From an uncultured Lachnospiraceae bacterium (GTDB lineage: Bacteria > Bacillota > Clostridia > Lachnospirales > Lachnospiraceae), in assembly GCA_949346185.1 (NCBI GenBank), contig CASGVX010000022.1, forward strand, positions 1-13,912: a stretch of 13,912 nt of DNA, written 5' to 3'. This document shows, piece after piece, positions 1 to 5,930 of this stretch. A program made the translations under genes and the position numbers. Every line of letters starts with the position of its first letter. Positions within the stretch are counted from its first letter, which is position 1. The notes under the pieces were generated by a model that did no database searches, was not told the origin of the DNA, and saw only the letters and a list, made by a program, of their open reading frames with translations.

Positions 1-1
1 C

Positions 2-181
2 GATAGCCTTAGCGCCCTGATTCCAGATGAGGATGAGGAGAATCCTCATATGTTTTTGAGATATGTGTGGGATGAGGATGAGGGTACAGGCGGTGGATGG
101 ATGCAAGAGGATATTGATAATCCATTAGGATTCCAGACGGAGCAGGAGTTTTTGACAAGCAAGGAAAGGAGGATTAACTGA
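2..181 (+). CDS. 3' end of an unrecognised phage-region protein
   Basis: An open frame enters from the window edge and gives 59 residues before TGA. The visible tail is acidic (a DEDEE stretch and a later WDEDEG) and ends in KERRIN. Its stop is one base before the ATG of the next gene, and the GGAGG inside its last codons serves as that gene's ribosome site, so the two are probably co-transcribed. I do not recognise a family. Its place at the head of a phage early-to-late gene run suggests a small accessory phage protein, but nothing in the sequence assigns a function. Confidence 0.6.
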   Translation, partial: DSLSALIPDEDEENPHMFLRYVWDEDEGTGGGWMQEDIDNPLGFQTEQEFLTSKERRIN

Positions 182-182
182 T

Positions 183-499
183 ATGAGGATTATCTCACAG
201 GACGGAACTTTTGATGTTCCGTATGAAATGGTTATTATTCAGAGGTTTGATGGAAAGATTTATTGTCTCAACAAAAATCTTGCTGGCATTGAGGAAGTGA
301 TAGAAGATATTGCGCTGGCTGAATACTCTACCGAAGCCAAAGCAAAAAAGCTATGGAGATGTTGCAGGATAATTATTTATCGAGGATGGAATTGGAGGGC
401 GGCTATTGCGAGGCGCTGGGGTTTTATGTCCAGCCTAATTACTGGGTGCTGCCAAAAGTATTTCAATTTCCGCAGGACGGCGAAGTGGAGGTGGCATGA
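183..499 (+). CDS. Small phage protein of unknown function, read through a -1 frame change
   Basis: It starts at ATG 183 after AAAGGAGG and begins MRIISQDGTFDVPYE, a start I associate with a widespread uncharacterised family in Firmicutes prophages. The opening frame is good coding up to about residue 56. It then becomes Trp/Arg-rich and implausible, while the -1 frame from position 350 gives sensible sequence (AMEMLQDNYLSRMELEGG to QFPQDGEVEVA) ending at TGA 497-499. The switch lies on AAAAAAG at 344-350, split gcA AAA AAG in frame, which is the form of the E. coli dnaX -1 slippery heptamer. The joined product would be 105 residues. The full zero-frame reading to 683 is an accidental fusion with the next gene. 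It is either a one-base loss in an A7 run, a sequence error, or a real frameshift site. Function unknown. Confidence 0.6.
344..350 (+). other. AAAAAAG slippery heptamer at a frame change
   Basis: The heptamer A AAA AAG is in the correct phase (gca aaa aag) for simultaneous -1 tRNA slippage, exactly where the coding sense moves to the -1 frame. I see no SD-like stimulator at the dnaX-type distance upstream and no strong hairpin just downstream, so a simple homopolymer deletion remains the plainest reading. Confidence 0.4.
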
Positions 500-500
500 G

Positions 501-683
501 ATGTGGCATTGCAATGATTGTGGCAGTAGCTTTGACTTCCCGGAAATAAAGAGGCCGGATGCGGGCATGGTTTCCGGGGAGGGAATCCTGGGCTTGAGGA
601 AGGTAGAGCCGGTGAGGTTCTGCCCGGAGTGCCTATCGACGAAAATAGATATTGCTGATTGCAAACAAAGTACAGAAAAATAA
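501..683 (+). CDS. Small zinc-ribbon phage protein
   Basis: This 60-residue protein starts at ATG 501, one base after the stop of the -1 frame upstream and 6-8 bases after GGAGGTGG (487-494), a strong ribosome site that decides this start. It begins MWHCNDCGSSF and later has a CPEC pair (FCPECLSTK), giving two Cys-x2-Cys knuckles about 45 residues apart, as expected of a single structural zinc ribbon. No catalytic motif is visible. Small proteins of this kind are common between the early and packaging genes of Firmicutes prophages and are usually unassigned; DNA or protein binding is a reasonable guess. It is more likely a separate gene than the tail of the frame opening at 183. Confidence 0.65.
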   Translation: MWHCNDCGSSFDFPEIKRPDAGMVSGEGILGLRKVEPVRFCPECLSTKIDIADCKQSTEK

Positions 684-690
684 GGAGAGC

Positions 691-764
691 GCTTTCGCAA
701 CCCTCCCAACAGACGAATCTATTATAACACAAATCCTAGGATTTGCAAATAAGGGGGCGAAAGC
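691..764 (+). promoter_or_regulatory. Leader with SD-masking stem and central palindrome
   Basis: GCTTTCGC (691-698) is the exact inverse of GCGAAAGC (757-764), which ends at the base before the ATG of the next gene. Just inside, CCC/CCTCCC (701-707) faces AAGGGGG (751-757), the ribosome site. The folded leader could therefore hide that site. In the loop lies a perfect 14-bp palindrome AAATCCTAGGATTT (731-744), a good operator shape, next to a TATAAC word (723-728). No convincing -35 is present. Confidence 0.4.
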
Positions 765-1523
765 ATGGAGAATGTAGATGTCGGAAAAATCTTCGCCTTA
801 AAACAGGCGGGATGGAGCCAGGAGGAGATTGCTGCGGACATGCACGTAGAGCGGGAGGTCGTGGGAAGGATGATTTCGGAATGCGCAGATGTTCTGGAAG
901 TTGAGTCTGAATCAAGCCAGGAAGCTGAAGAGGAAGGGGAAGGGGGGCGAGAAGCGGATGCGCAGATTTTCCTGACGGCGGGACAACTGCGGGAAATTTA
1001 CGGGTATGCGGCAGCCATAGGGGCGAAAGAGGCGCTAAAGACATTCGAGCAGGAAAGGAAGAGGGAGCGTGGAAAGAGGGCGAACAGGCGGCTGAAAAAC
1101 ACCAAGCTGTTGCTCCGAAACTATCACATGCTGAAAGAGCATGCTGAAAATTCCGTGTTCGGACGCACCCAGATGGAGGAATCTGCGCTTGACATCCTGG
1201 AATCAATGATGTCCATGTACGACAACGAGGTGATTATCGAAAGCATAAAGCGCAGCGCCACCAGGACGGCGATCATCGTGTCGCATATTGATACCATGTT
1301 TGGACTGTATGCGGCGTATTGCGAAAAATCCTCGAATAGGCAGATTGACAGGAGGAGGTATGATGTCGTGTGGGATATGTATATGGCAGATCGGACGTTG
1401 ACTGTGAAGGAGATTGCAGAAAAGCAGCATTTGTCAAGAGATACGATTTATGACGACCTCAAAGTGGCGGTTGAAAGGCTGACATCTCTCATTTTTGGGG
1501 TGGACGGGTTGAACGTTCGATAA
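765..1523 (+). CDS. Two-HTH phage transcription regulator
   Basis: 252 residues, starting at ATG 765 behind AAGGGGGCG. Residues 11-36 (LKQAGWSQEEIAADMHVERE) form a helix-turn-helix of the 'IAxxxxVxRxxV' type. Residues 45-66 are an acidic linker, 95-115 a very basic stretch (ERKRERGKRANRRLKNTK), and 205-240 a second helix-turn-helix (TVKEIAEKQHLSRDTIYDDL) of sigma-4/ArpU style. No sigma-2 or enzyme motifs are visible. The C-terminal domain resembles that of the regulator at 6953. In Firmicutes phages, ArpU-like regulators sit just before the packaging genes and act in late transcription; that role fits here but is inferred. A promoter and terminator follow directly downstream, which could be its target. 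Confidence 0.65.
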   Translation: MENVDVGKIFALKQAGWSQEEIAADMHVEREVVGRMISECADVLEVESESSQEAEEEGEGGREADAQIFLTAGQLREIYGYAAAIGAKEALKTFEQERKRERGKRANRRLKNTKLLLRNYHMLKEHAENSVFGRTQMEESALDILESMMSMYDNEVIIESIKRSATRTAIIVSHIDTMFGLYAAYCEKSSNRQIDRRRYDVVWDMYMADRTLTVKEIAEKQHLSRDTIYDDLKVAVERLTSLIFGVDGLNVR

Positions 1524-1548
1524 ATCCTCCATCCCGAAAAAGTCTCCA

Positions 1549-1577
1549 TTGACAGTACCATATAAATGTGAGAAAAT
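1549..1577 (+). promoter_or_regulatory. Candidate promoter TTGACA-17-GAAAAT
   Basis: A perfect -35 TTGACA (1549-1554) is followed after 17 bp by GAAAAT (1572-1577, four of six matches). Transcription would begin near 1584 and meet the terminator at 1610-1642 within about 60 bases. Confidence 0.4.
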
Positions 1578-1609
1578 TGTATTTGTAAAATTCTAAATCA
1601 AACGTCAGG

Positions 1610-1642
1610 GGAAGTCCGAGATGGCATCGGGCTTCCTTTTTT
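1610..1642 (+). terminator. Rho-independent terminator
   Basis: GGAAGTCCGA (1610-1619) pairs with TCGGGCTTCC (1627-1636) as a 10-bp stem with one G-U pair and a 7-base loop, followed by six T residues. This is a strong intrinsic terminator between the regulator gene and the ParB/methyltransferase/terminase run. Confidence 0.8.
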
Positions 1643-1725
1643 GTGCAATTTTCCGGGAAGGGAGATGGAAAAATATAGGAACGCATGAAGCTCCTTCAAA
1701 ATAAACGAATGGAGTGATTGATAAG

Positions 1726-2220
1726 ATGGAAACAAGGAAGATTAGCATTGATGAATTGACTTCTGCATCGTATAATCCGAGGGTTGACCTGACGGCAGAA
1801 GATCCGGACTACGAAAGGCTAAGGCAAAGCATTGAGAAATTTGGCCATGTGCAGCCAATCGTGTGGAATAGGCGCACGGGAAATATTGTCGGTGGCAATC
1901 AGTCGTTAAAGGTATTGAAGAATCTAGGGTACACGGAAGCGGACTGCGTAATCGTAGACTTGGAAATGCCGGAAGAGAAGGCATTGAATATTGCTTTAAA
2001 TAAAATAAGCGGACGATGGGATATCAACAAGCTGTCTGAAATAATGAGCGAACTGCTCGAGGAAGGGCTTGCTGAACTGACCGGGTATAGCGAGGATGAA
2101 ATCACGCGGCTTACCTCTCAAGCCGAACAGGATATATGTTCTGATGGGGAGCTGGATCCGCAGAAATATGCAGATGAGGCATTCCAAAATAAATGTCCCA
2201 GATGCGGATTTTTATTTTGA
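1726..2220 (+). CDS. ParB/Srx-fold domain protein
   Basis: 164 residues from ATG 1726. An in-frame GTG at 1714 lies inside the GGAGTGAT ribosome site itself, so ATG is preferred. Residues 4-90 are a ParB/sulfiredoxin-like domain: ISIDELTSASYNPR, then IEKFGHVQPIVWN, then IVGGNQSLKVLKNLG (54-68). The box reads GGNQ where chromosomal ParB has GGHR or GERR, as in the phage branch. The tail ends KCPRCGFLF, half of a zinc knuckle. In phages such domains usually sit beside a DNA methyltransferase and are thought to bind or act on DNA; nuclease activity is possible but unproven. The stop is 8 bases before the methyltransferase start, so the two are almost surely coupled. Confidence 0.85.
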   Translation: METRKISIDELTSASYNPRVDLTAEDPDYERLRQSIEKFGHVQPIVWNRRTGNIVGGNQSLKVLKNLGYTEADCVIVDLEMPEEKALNIALNKISGRWDINKLSEIMSELLEEGLAELTGYSEDEITRLTSQAEQDICSDGELDPQKYADEAFQNKCPRCGFLF

Positions 2221-2228
2221 GGTGGCCT

Positions 2229-3266
2229 ATGTATAAGAAATGGAGTTTAGAGGATTTGAAGTCGGTGCCTAAAAATGGATTCAAGGTATTTTCTTTTTTT
2301 TCGTGCGGAGGCGGTTCCACGATGGGATATAAGCTTGCAGGCTTTGATGTCATCGGGCATTGCGAAATTGATAAGAGGATATGCAGCATTTACAAGCAAA
2401 ACCATCATCCGAAATATTCATTCAACATGGATATAAGAGATTTTTTGCGCATTAGGGATGGAGATCTTCCGAAGGAGTTGTTCAGACTGGATATTTTAGA
2501 TGGCTCCCCTCCGTGCAGCGTATTTTCGATGTCTGGCAACAGGGAGGCGGACTGGGGCAGAACGAAAACATTCAGGGAGGGGCAATCCATGCAGACGCTA
2601 GATGATTTGTTTTTCGAGTATATTCGGGCGGCTGATAGGCTCAAGCCAAAAGTATTCATAGCCGAGAATGTCAAGGGAATGCTGTTTGGCAATGCTAAAG
2701 GGTACGTGGCAGAGATATTGATGCGCTTTAGGGATGCGGGGTATGAGGTGCAGTTATTTTGCTTGAATGCCGCATTAATGGGAGTTCCGCAAAGGCGTGA
2801 AAGGGTATTCTTTATCGGGCATCGAAATGATTTGAAATATCCGAAATTGAAATTGGATTTTAATGAGGGAACTGTCAATTTTGGGGAAATCAAATCGGGA
2901 ATTGGAAAGCCAGTTACGAAGAAGTGCATGGAACTCTTAAAGCAGAAGATACCGACAGACAGGAAAATGTCAGATATTAACAAGCGGCTTTATGGGAAAG
3001 AATCGCAATTTAATGAGATTCTCGTATGGGATGATATTGTTGCGCCAACGATTACGGCTCATGGAGTTTTTATCAGAGCCAATGATGACTCCGTGTTTAG
3101 CGACGAGGATTGCATTGCCTGCCAATCTTTTCCATATGATTATGATTTTTGTGGTGCTGAGGTGCAATATATTTGCGGAATGTCTGTCCCGCCATATATG
3201 ATGCATAGGATATCGGAAGAAGTCAAGCGCCAGTGGCTTATGCAGGAGGCGGACGAAGTGGATTAG
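2229..3266 (+). CDS. C5-cytosine DNA methyltransferase
   Basis: 345 residues. ATG 2229 is chosen because GAGGTGG (2219-2225) precedes it at the right distance; the longer frame from 2193 would run into the gene before. Motif I is FFSCGGGS (23-30, AdoMet binding), motif IV is SPPCSVFS with catalytic Cys96, motif VI is the ENV of IAENVKG (146-148), motif VIII is PQRRERVFFIG (187-197), and a motif X equivalent is GMSVPP (317-322, where Dcm-type enzymes usually have GNAVPP). The stretch 200-290 is the target-recognition region, so the methylated site cannot be read from the sequence. It methylates cytosine C5, probably to shield phage DNA from host restriction. No cognate endonuclease is nearby, so it is an orphan enzyme paired with the ParB-fold protein. 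Confidence 0.93.
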   Translation: MYKKWSLEDLKSVPKNGFKVFSFFSCGGGSTMGYKLAGFDVIGHCEIDKRICSIYKQNHHPKYSFNMDIRDFLRIRDGDLPKELFRLDILDGSPPCSVFSMSGNREADWGRTKTFREGQSMQTLDDLFFEYIRAADRLKPKVFIAENVKGMLFGNAKGYVAEILMRFRDAGYEVQLFCLNAALMGVPQRRERVFFIGHRNDLKYPKLKLDFNEGTVNFGEIKSGIGKPVTKKCMELLKQKIPTDRKMSDINKRLYGKESQFNEILVWDDIVAPTITAHGVFIRANDDSVFSDEDCIACQSFPYDYDFCGAEVQYICGMSVPPYMMHRISEEVKRQWLMQEADEVD

Positions 3267-3362
3267 GGAGTGGACGAGGAGGAAATAGAAACTAAGTGGA
3301 GCTAGAAGGCTGCCCCTGGTTCATTTCCCGAAACAACAATAAGCAGGAGAGAGGTGGTGCCT

Positions 3363-4119
3363 ATGCCCGGTCAGAATAAGGATAGGAGAAGCGACGAGAG
3401 GAAGCAGGCCGAGGGCATATTTTTGGAAAGCGGCGGAGATGTGAAACTCGTTGATATTGCTGAAAAACTCCGCCTTCCTGCGGCTAAGATTCGCAAATGG
3501 AAATCCTTGGACAAATGGGAAGAAAAACTCCGCATGTCAGGCAAAAAAAAACGAGTGGAGCGTTCCACCAAAAAGAGGCGCTCCCAAGGGAAGCAGGAAT
3601 GCTGCAAATAATAAAGGCGGCGCTCCCAAGGGAAACAAGAATGCCGAGAAGCATGGCTTTTTTTCAAAGTACCTTCCTGATGATTCGCTTTCCATCATCA
3701 GCGACATAGAGGATAAGGATTATCTGGATATTTTGTGGGAAAACATACAGATATCCTATGCCGCAATTTTGCGCGCGCAAAAGCTTATGTTCGTTCAAGA
3801 TCGGGAAGAGATAATCAAGGAGGTCAAGAAGTTAAAGAAAAAAGGTGCGGAAACGGAGATAGAGTGGGAGTTCCAGTTCGCATGGGACAGGCAGGCGACT
3901 TTCATGGCGGCGCAGGCAAGGGCCATGTCGGAATTGAGGGCGTTGATTAGGCAGTACGAGGAAATTGCAAACGAGGAGCAGCTGGCGAGGGTCAGGAAGC
4001 TCAAAGCGGAAACCGAGAGGATTCAGAATGCTGCCAGCGATAGCAATGATACGGCTTTTGACTGGGTGGCAAGCATGGATGGAGAAGAAGTGGAACGGAA
4101 TGCGGGGGATGAATCATAA
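3363..4119 (+). pseudogene. terS: Terminase small subunit, frame-disrupted
   Basis: ATG 3363 follows AGAGGTGG. The first frame gives an N-terminal HTH typical of TerS (GDVKLVDIAEKLRLPAAKIRKWK, then KWEEKL) but drifts off and stops at 3611. After the A9 run at 3543-3551, the +1 frame continues with the family hallmarks: two RGAPKGSRNA/GGAPKGNKNA repeats, EKHGFFSKYLPDD, then a long helical, charged C-terminus (EREE.. KKLKKKGAE..) ending at TAA 4119. With eight A's the protein would be continuous at about 251 residues. TerS recognises the pac/cos site and loads TerL on phage DNA. The break may be a one-base insertion, a sequence error, or a transcriptional-slippage site. The two GAPKG repeats are also a visible imperfect DNA repeat (about 3578-3650). 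Confidence 0.85.
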
Positions 4120-4139
4120 AAAATAAGCAGAGATCACAG

Positions 4140-4604
4140 ATGCGCCATTTTTTCGGCAAGCGGATTCCAATGTACCGAAGGGATCCGGTTTTTTATGCGA
4201 ACGAGGTCTTGCAGTTTGAACCGGACGGATGGCAGAAAGATGCGCTGATGCAGTTGGCTGGCAATCCGAAAGTGGCAATAAAGTCCGGGCAAGGCGTTGG
4301 AAAGACGAGCGTCGAGGCGGTCGCTCTCCTATGGTTCCTTGCGTGCTTTCCATACCCGAGGGTAGTTGCCACGGCTCCGACAAAGCAGCAGTTGCATGAC
4401 GTATTGTGGGCAGAGGTTGCAAAGTGGAAGGCGCAGTCGCCGCTGCTGCAGGCAATCCTGAAATGGACAAAGACATATGTTTACATGAAAGGCTACGAAG
4501 AGCGCTGGTTCGCCACGGCACGGACTGCCACGAGGCCGGAGAACATGCAGGGATTCCACGAGTATAATATTGGCACATATGCTTGTCATTATGTTGCCTT
4601 ATAA
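4140..4604 (+). pseudogene. terL: Terminase large subunit, N-terminal fragment
   Basis: The 154-residue frame holds the start of a phage packaging ATPase. It has FEPDGWQKDAL with the adenine-sensing Gln (about 32), Walker A SGQGVGKT (49-56), ATAPTKQQL (78-85) and then KGYEERWFATARTATRPENMQGFHE, all classic for large terminases. From residue 142 (YNIGTYACHYVAL) family resemblance ends, before the Walker B and nuclease domains; full proteins are usually over 400 residues. The breakpoint is near base 4562-4563, where AT-rich DNA begins. ATG 4140 has no clear ribosome site. An ATG at 4109 inside the end of terS would join in frame (MNHKNKQRSQ-) if the A6 run at 4118-4123 had one A fewer. It cannot encode a working motor. 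Confidence 0.9.
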
Positions 4605-4668
4605 AGCCCCCAAACATGGATGTATTTTTTATCTGCCTTTATATTCTGATATGTGGGAAGTGAAAAAA

Positions 4669-4697
4669 TGGTGTCAATTTTGGTGTCAGTGGTGTCA
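4669..4697 (+). repeat. Three direct TGGTGTCA repeats, candidate integrase arm sites
   Basis: TGGTGTCA occurs at 4669-4676, 4681-4688 and 4690-4697, all in one direction, spaced 12 and 9 bp. Short direct repeats about 100 bp inside an element end are the usual form of tyrosine-recombinase arm-type sites. The junction inside terL lies 106 bp to the left. Confidence 0.5.
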
Positions 4698-4805
4698 AAG
4701 AAATAATGAAAAATACAAAAAAGTGCTTGACAAGGGTATTTGCTTTTATTTGCATTTGATTCCGCTCATTACTTTTATTTCCATGTATTTTGCTTTTGTT
4801 TTGCC

Positions 4806-4830
4806 TTGAGAGGTCTTGAGCGGCATTGAG
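4806..4830 (+). repeat. Three TTGAG repeats at exactly 10-bp spacing
   Basis: TTGAG occurs at 4806, 4816 and 4826, so all copies face about the same side of the helix. They lie 30-60 bp upstream of the extended -10 promoter and about 110 bp before the excisionase-like gene, which makes them candidate binding sites for that protein or another regulator. Confidence 0.4.
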
Positions 4831-4856
4831 GAATAGGAAAAGCGGGAAACGCAATT

Positions 4857-4865
4857 TGCTATAAT
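4857..4865 (+). promoter_or_regulatory. Extended -10 promoter TGCTATAAT
   Basis: A perfect TATAAT (4860-4865) carries the TGn extension. The -35 region (4837-4842, GAAAAG) is poor, as is tolerated with an extended -10. The start would be near 4872, giving a ~65-base leader for the excisionase-like gene and then the replication-initiator-like gene. Confidence 0.6.
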
Positions 4866-4936
4866 GAATTTAGTATCAGTTTTACATAGCAACAAGATAA
4901 TTTAAGATAACGTATTGACAGAAAGGAGCAATCGGT

Positions 4937-5158
4937 ATGCGGGAAAGACAACGTGACATGACAATAGCAATGCTGTCAGACAAGCGTCTGCTGAGCATGG
5001 AGGAGTTCCGGGTATATGCCGGGCTGGGAGGTAATGTGGCCAGAAACGTGGCAGAAAGCACAGGGGCTATTTTCAGGGTAGGGCGCAGGGTGCTGGTGGA
5101 CAGAGTGAAGTTTGACAGGTTCTGCGATGATAACTCTGAGATAGATTTAGGGATTTAA
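4937..5158 (+). CDS. Excisionase-like small DNA-binding protein
   Basis: 73 residues, ATG 4937 eight bases after AAAGGAG. The core reads LLSMEEFRVYAGLGGNVARNVAESTGAIFRVGRRVLVDRVKFDRF: a winged-helix/MerR-like excisionase fold in which 'MEEFRVYAGLG' is the helix-turn-helix and 'FRVGRRVLVDRVKFDRF' the wing and last helix. In Clostridia, proteins of this form are the first gene inside many integrative elements. They are thought to act with a tyrosine integrase in excision. Here no integrase is visible; it may lie at the other end of the element, outside the window, or be lost. The next gene begins 40 bases later and is probably co-transcribed. Confidence 0.75.
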   Translation: MRERQRDMTIAMLSDKRLLSMEEFRVYAGLGGNVARNVAESTGAIFRVGRRVLVDRVKFDRFCDDNSEIDLGI

Positions 5159-5198
5159 CCGGTGAGATATCTCTGTTCAAGGAAGAAAGGAATGGGAT

Positions 5199-5615
5199 AT
5201 GGGGAAAAACAGAAGGAAATACATACCCAAATCTTTTGAAAGTACCGGGCGTTCTAATGATACAAGTGCCAATATTTATGATTCTATGCTTATTTCTGCG
5301 GCCTTCAAAGATTTAAGCGCAAGGCAGAGGATGTTATATGTTTACTGTAAGAGCCAGTATTATGGCAAACGCAAGCCCCAGGCGGATTATCCTGGCATTG
5401 ATGCCGTACAAGGCGATGAGTGTTTTTATTTGAATCATGCACTGATATCAGATGTATATGGCCTATATCCAAAAACAAATCGCCGGGATTTTTACAGAGA
5501 TATGCAAAAACTGGCGGATAATGGGTTTATTGAAGTTGTTTCGAGCGGCTATGCAGCGAAAAAACGAAGTATATACAAATTCAGTAGCAAATGGGCTGAC
5601 TGGAAACCTCCATAA
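5199..5615 (+). CDS. Replication-initiator-like winged-helix protein
   Basis: 138 residues from ATG 5199 behind AAAGGA. Visible blocks are KYIPKSFESTG at the start, 'LSARQRMLYVYCKSQYYGKRKP' (about 41-62), DECFYLNHALISDVYGLY (about 71-88), then 'RRDFYRDMQKLADNGFIEVVSSG' (94-116) and a final KRSIYKFSSKW. The last part is a winged helix of the kind found in the N-terminal domain of plasmid and phage Rep/DnaD-type initiators. In Clostridial integrative elements this protein commonly follows the excisionase-like gene. Four palindromes and an AT-rich inverted repeat start 11 bases downstream, which suits an initiator beside its origin or a DNA-binding protein beside its operators. The function is inferred; no enzyme motif is present. 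Confidence 0.6.
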   Translation: MGKNRRKYIPKSFESTGRSNDTSANIYDSMLISAAFKDLSARQRMLYVYCKSQYYGKRKPQADYPGIDAVQGDECFYLNHALISDVYGLYPKTNRRDFYRDMQKLADNGFIEVVSSGYAAKKRSIYKFSSKWADWKPP

Positions 5616-5625
5616 GTTAAAATCC

Positions 5626-5763
5626 TTGTTACACTATGTAACATGATAAAGCCCTATCTTGTTACATGATGTAACAAGATGCTGGTTTTGAGGTTGCTGA
5701 CTTGTTACATCATGTAACAACTGTCCGAGATTTTTGGTACCTGCCTTGTTACGTGATGTAACA
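5626..5763 (+). repeat. Four TGTTACAnnnTGTAACA palindromes
   Basis: Copies start (at TGTTAC) at 5627, 5660, 5703 and 5747, spaced 33, 43 and 44 bp, close to 3, 4 and 4 helical turns. Copy 2 is the longest, with 11-bp arms around TGA (5656-5680); copy 3 has 8-bp arms around TCA (5702-5720). Copies 1 and 4 each keep TGTTAC and GTAACA. Such an array beside a Rep-like gene suggests iterons, a partition site or a strong operator. Confidence 0.8.
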
Positions 5764-5766
5764 GTA

Positions 5767-5795
5767 TATATAAAGTTTACCATATGCTTTATATA
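5767..5795 (+). repeat. AT-rich 9-bp inverted repeat, possible unwinding element
   Basis: TATATAAAG (5767-5775) and CTTTATATA (5787-5795) are exact inverse copies around an 11-base spacer. The stretch 5764-5815 is nearly all A/T and begins one base after the fourth palindrome, the usual place of a DNA-unwinding element in iteron origins. It could equally be the -10 region of a promoter for the small genes that follow. Confidence 0.45.
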
Positions 5796-5849
5796 AAAAT
5801 ATCTTTAATGATGGAGCATTCTGACAACGAGAAAGGGGGTGCGTCAGGC

Positions 5850-5930
5850 ATGAAATTGTTGATTTTTGCGATAGGCTTGTTCATTGGAGAAATGATTATA
5901 TGGACAATATACAGAAGAGGCAGAAAATAG
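5850..5930 (+). CDS. Tiny one-helix membrane protein (DUF3789-like)
   Basis: 26 residues, too short for usual gene calls. ATG 5850 follows AAAGGGGGT at a good distance. The product, MKLLIFAIGLFIGEMIIW then TIYRRGRK, is one hydrophobic helix with a basic tail, so it should insert in the membrane with its C-terminus inside. Similar peptides of the DUF3789 type are common in Lachnospiraceae mobile elements, directly after the replication region, as here. The function of the family is not known to me. Confidence 0.55.
   Translation: MKLLIFAIGLFIGEMIIWTIYRRGRK

Larger units (their letters stand above)
4563..4936 (+). other. Gene-free AT-rich end of an integrative element
   Basis: This 374-base stretch begins where terL homology ends and runs to the excisionase-like gene. 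It contains three TGGTGTCA repeats, AT-rich near-repeats (TATTTGCTTTTATTTGC near 4738 and TATTTTGCTTTTGTTTTGC near 4785), a TTGACA word (4727-4732) without a clear -10, three 10-bp-spaced TTGAG words and an extended -10. I see no coding sequence. The layout (junction, repeat sites, promoter, xis-like gene) fits an attachment end; no integrase is in view. Confidence 0.45.

Noticed and set aside
183..683. A single 166-residue protein over the whole frame
   Set aside because: The middle part (about residues 57-105) is implausible, and the -1 frame over the same bases is clearly protein-like; a strong ribosome site at 487-494 marks a separate start at 501.
736..1206. 156-codon open frame on the - strand
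   Set aside because: Shadow of the HTH regulator on the other strand, Ser/Pro/Arg-rich, no ribosome site.
4570..4809. 79-codon open frame on the + strand after the terL junction
   Set aside because: Covers the TGGTGTCA repeats and AT-rich DNA, has no ribosome site, and its Trp/Cys/Phe-rich product looks random.
5626..5763. CRISPR array or chromosomal parS sites
   Set aside because: Spacing is too irregular and repeats too short and palindromic for CRISPR; the 3-base centre does not match the 16-bp parS consensus.
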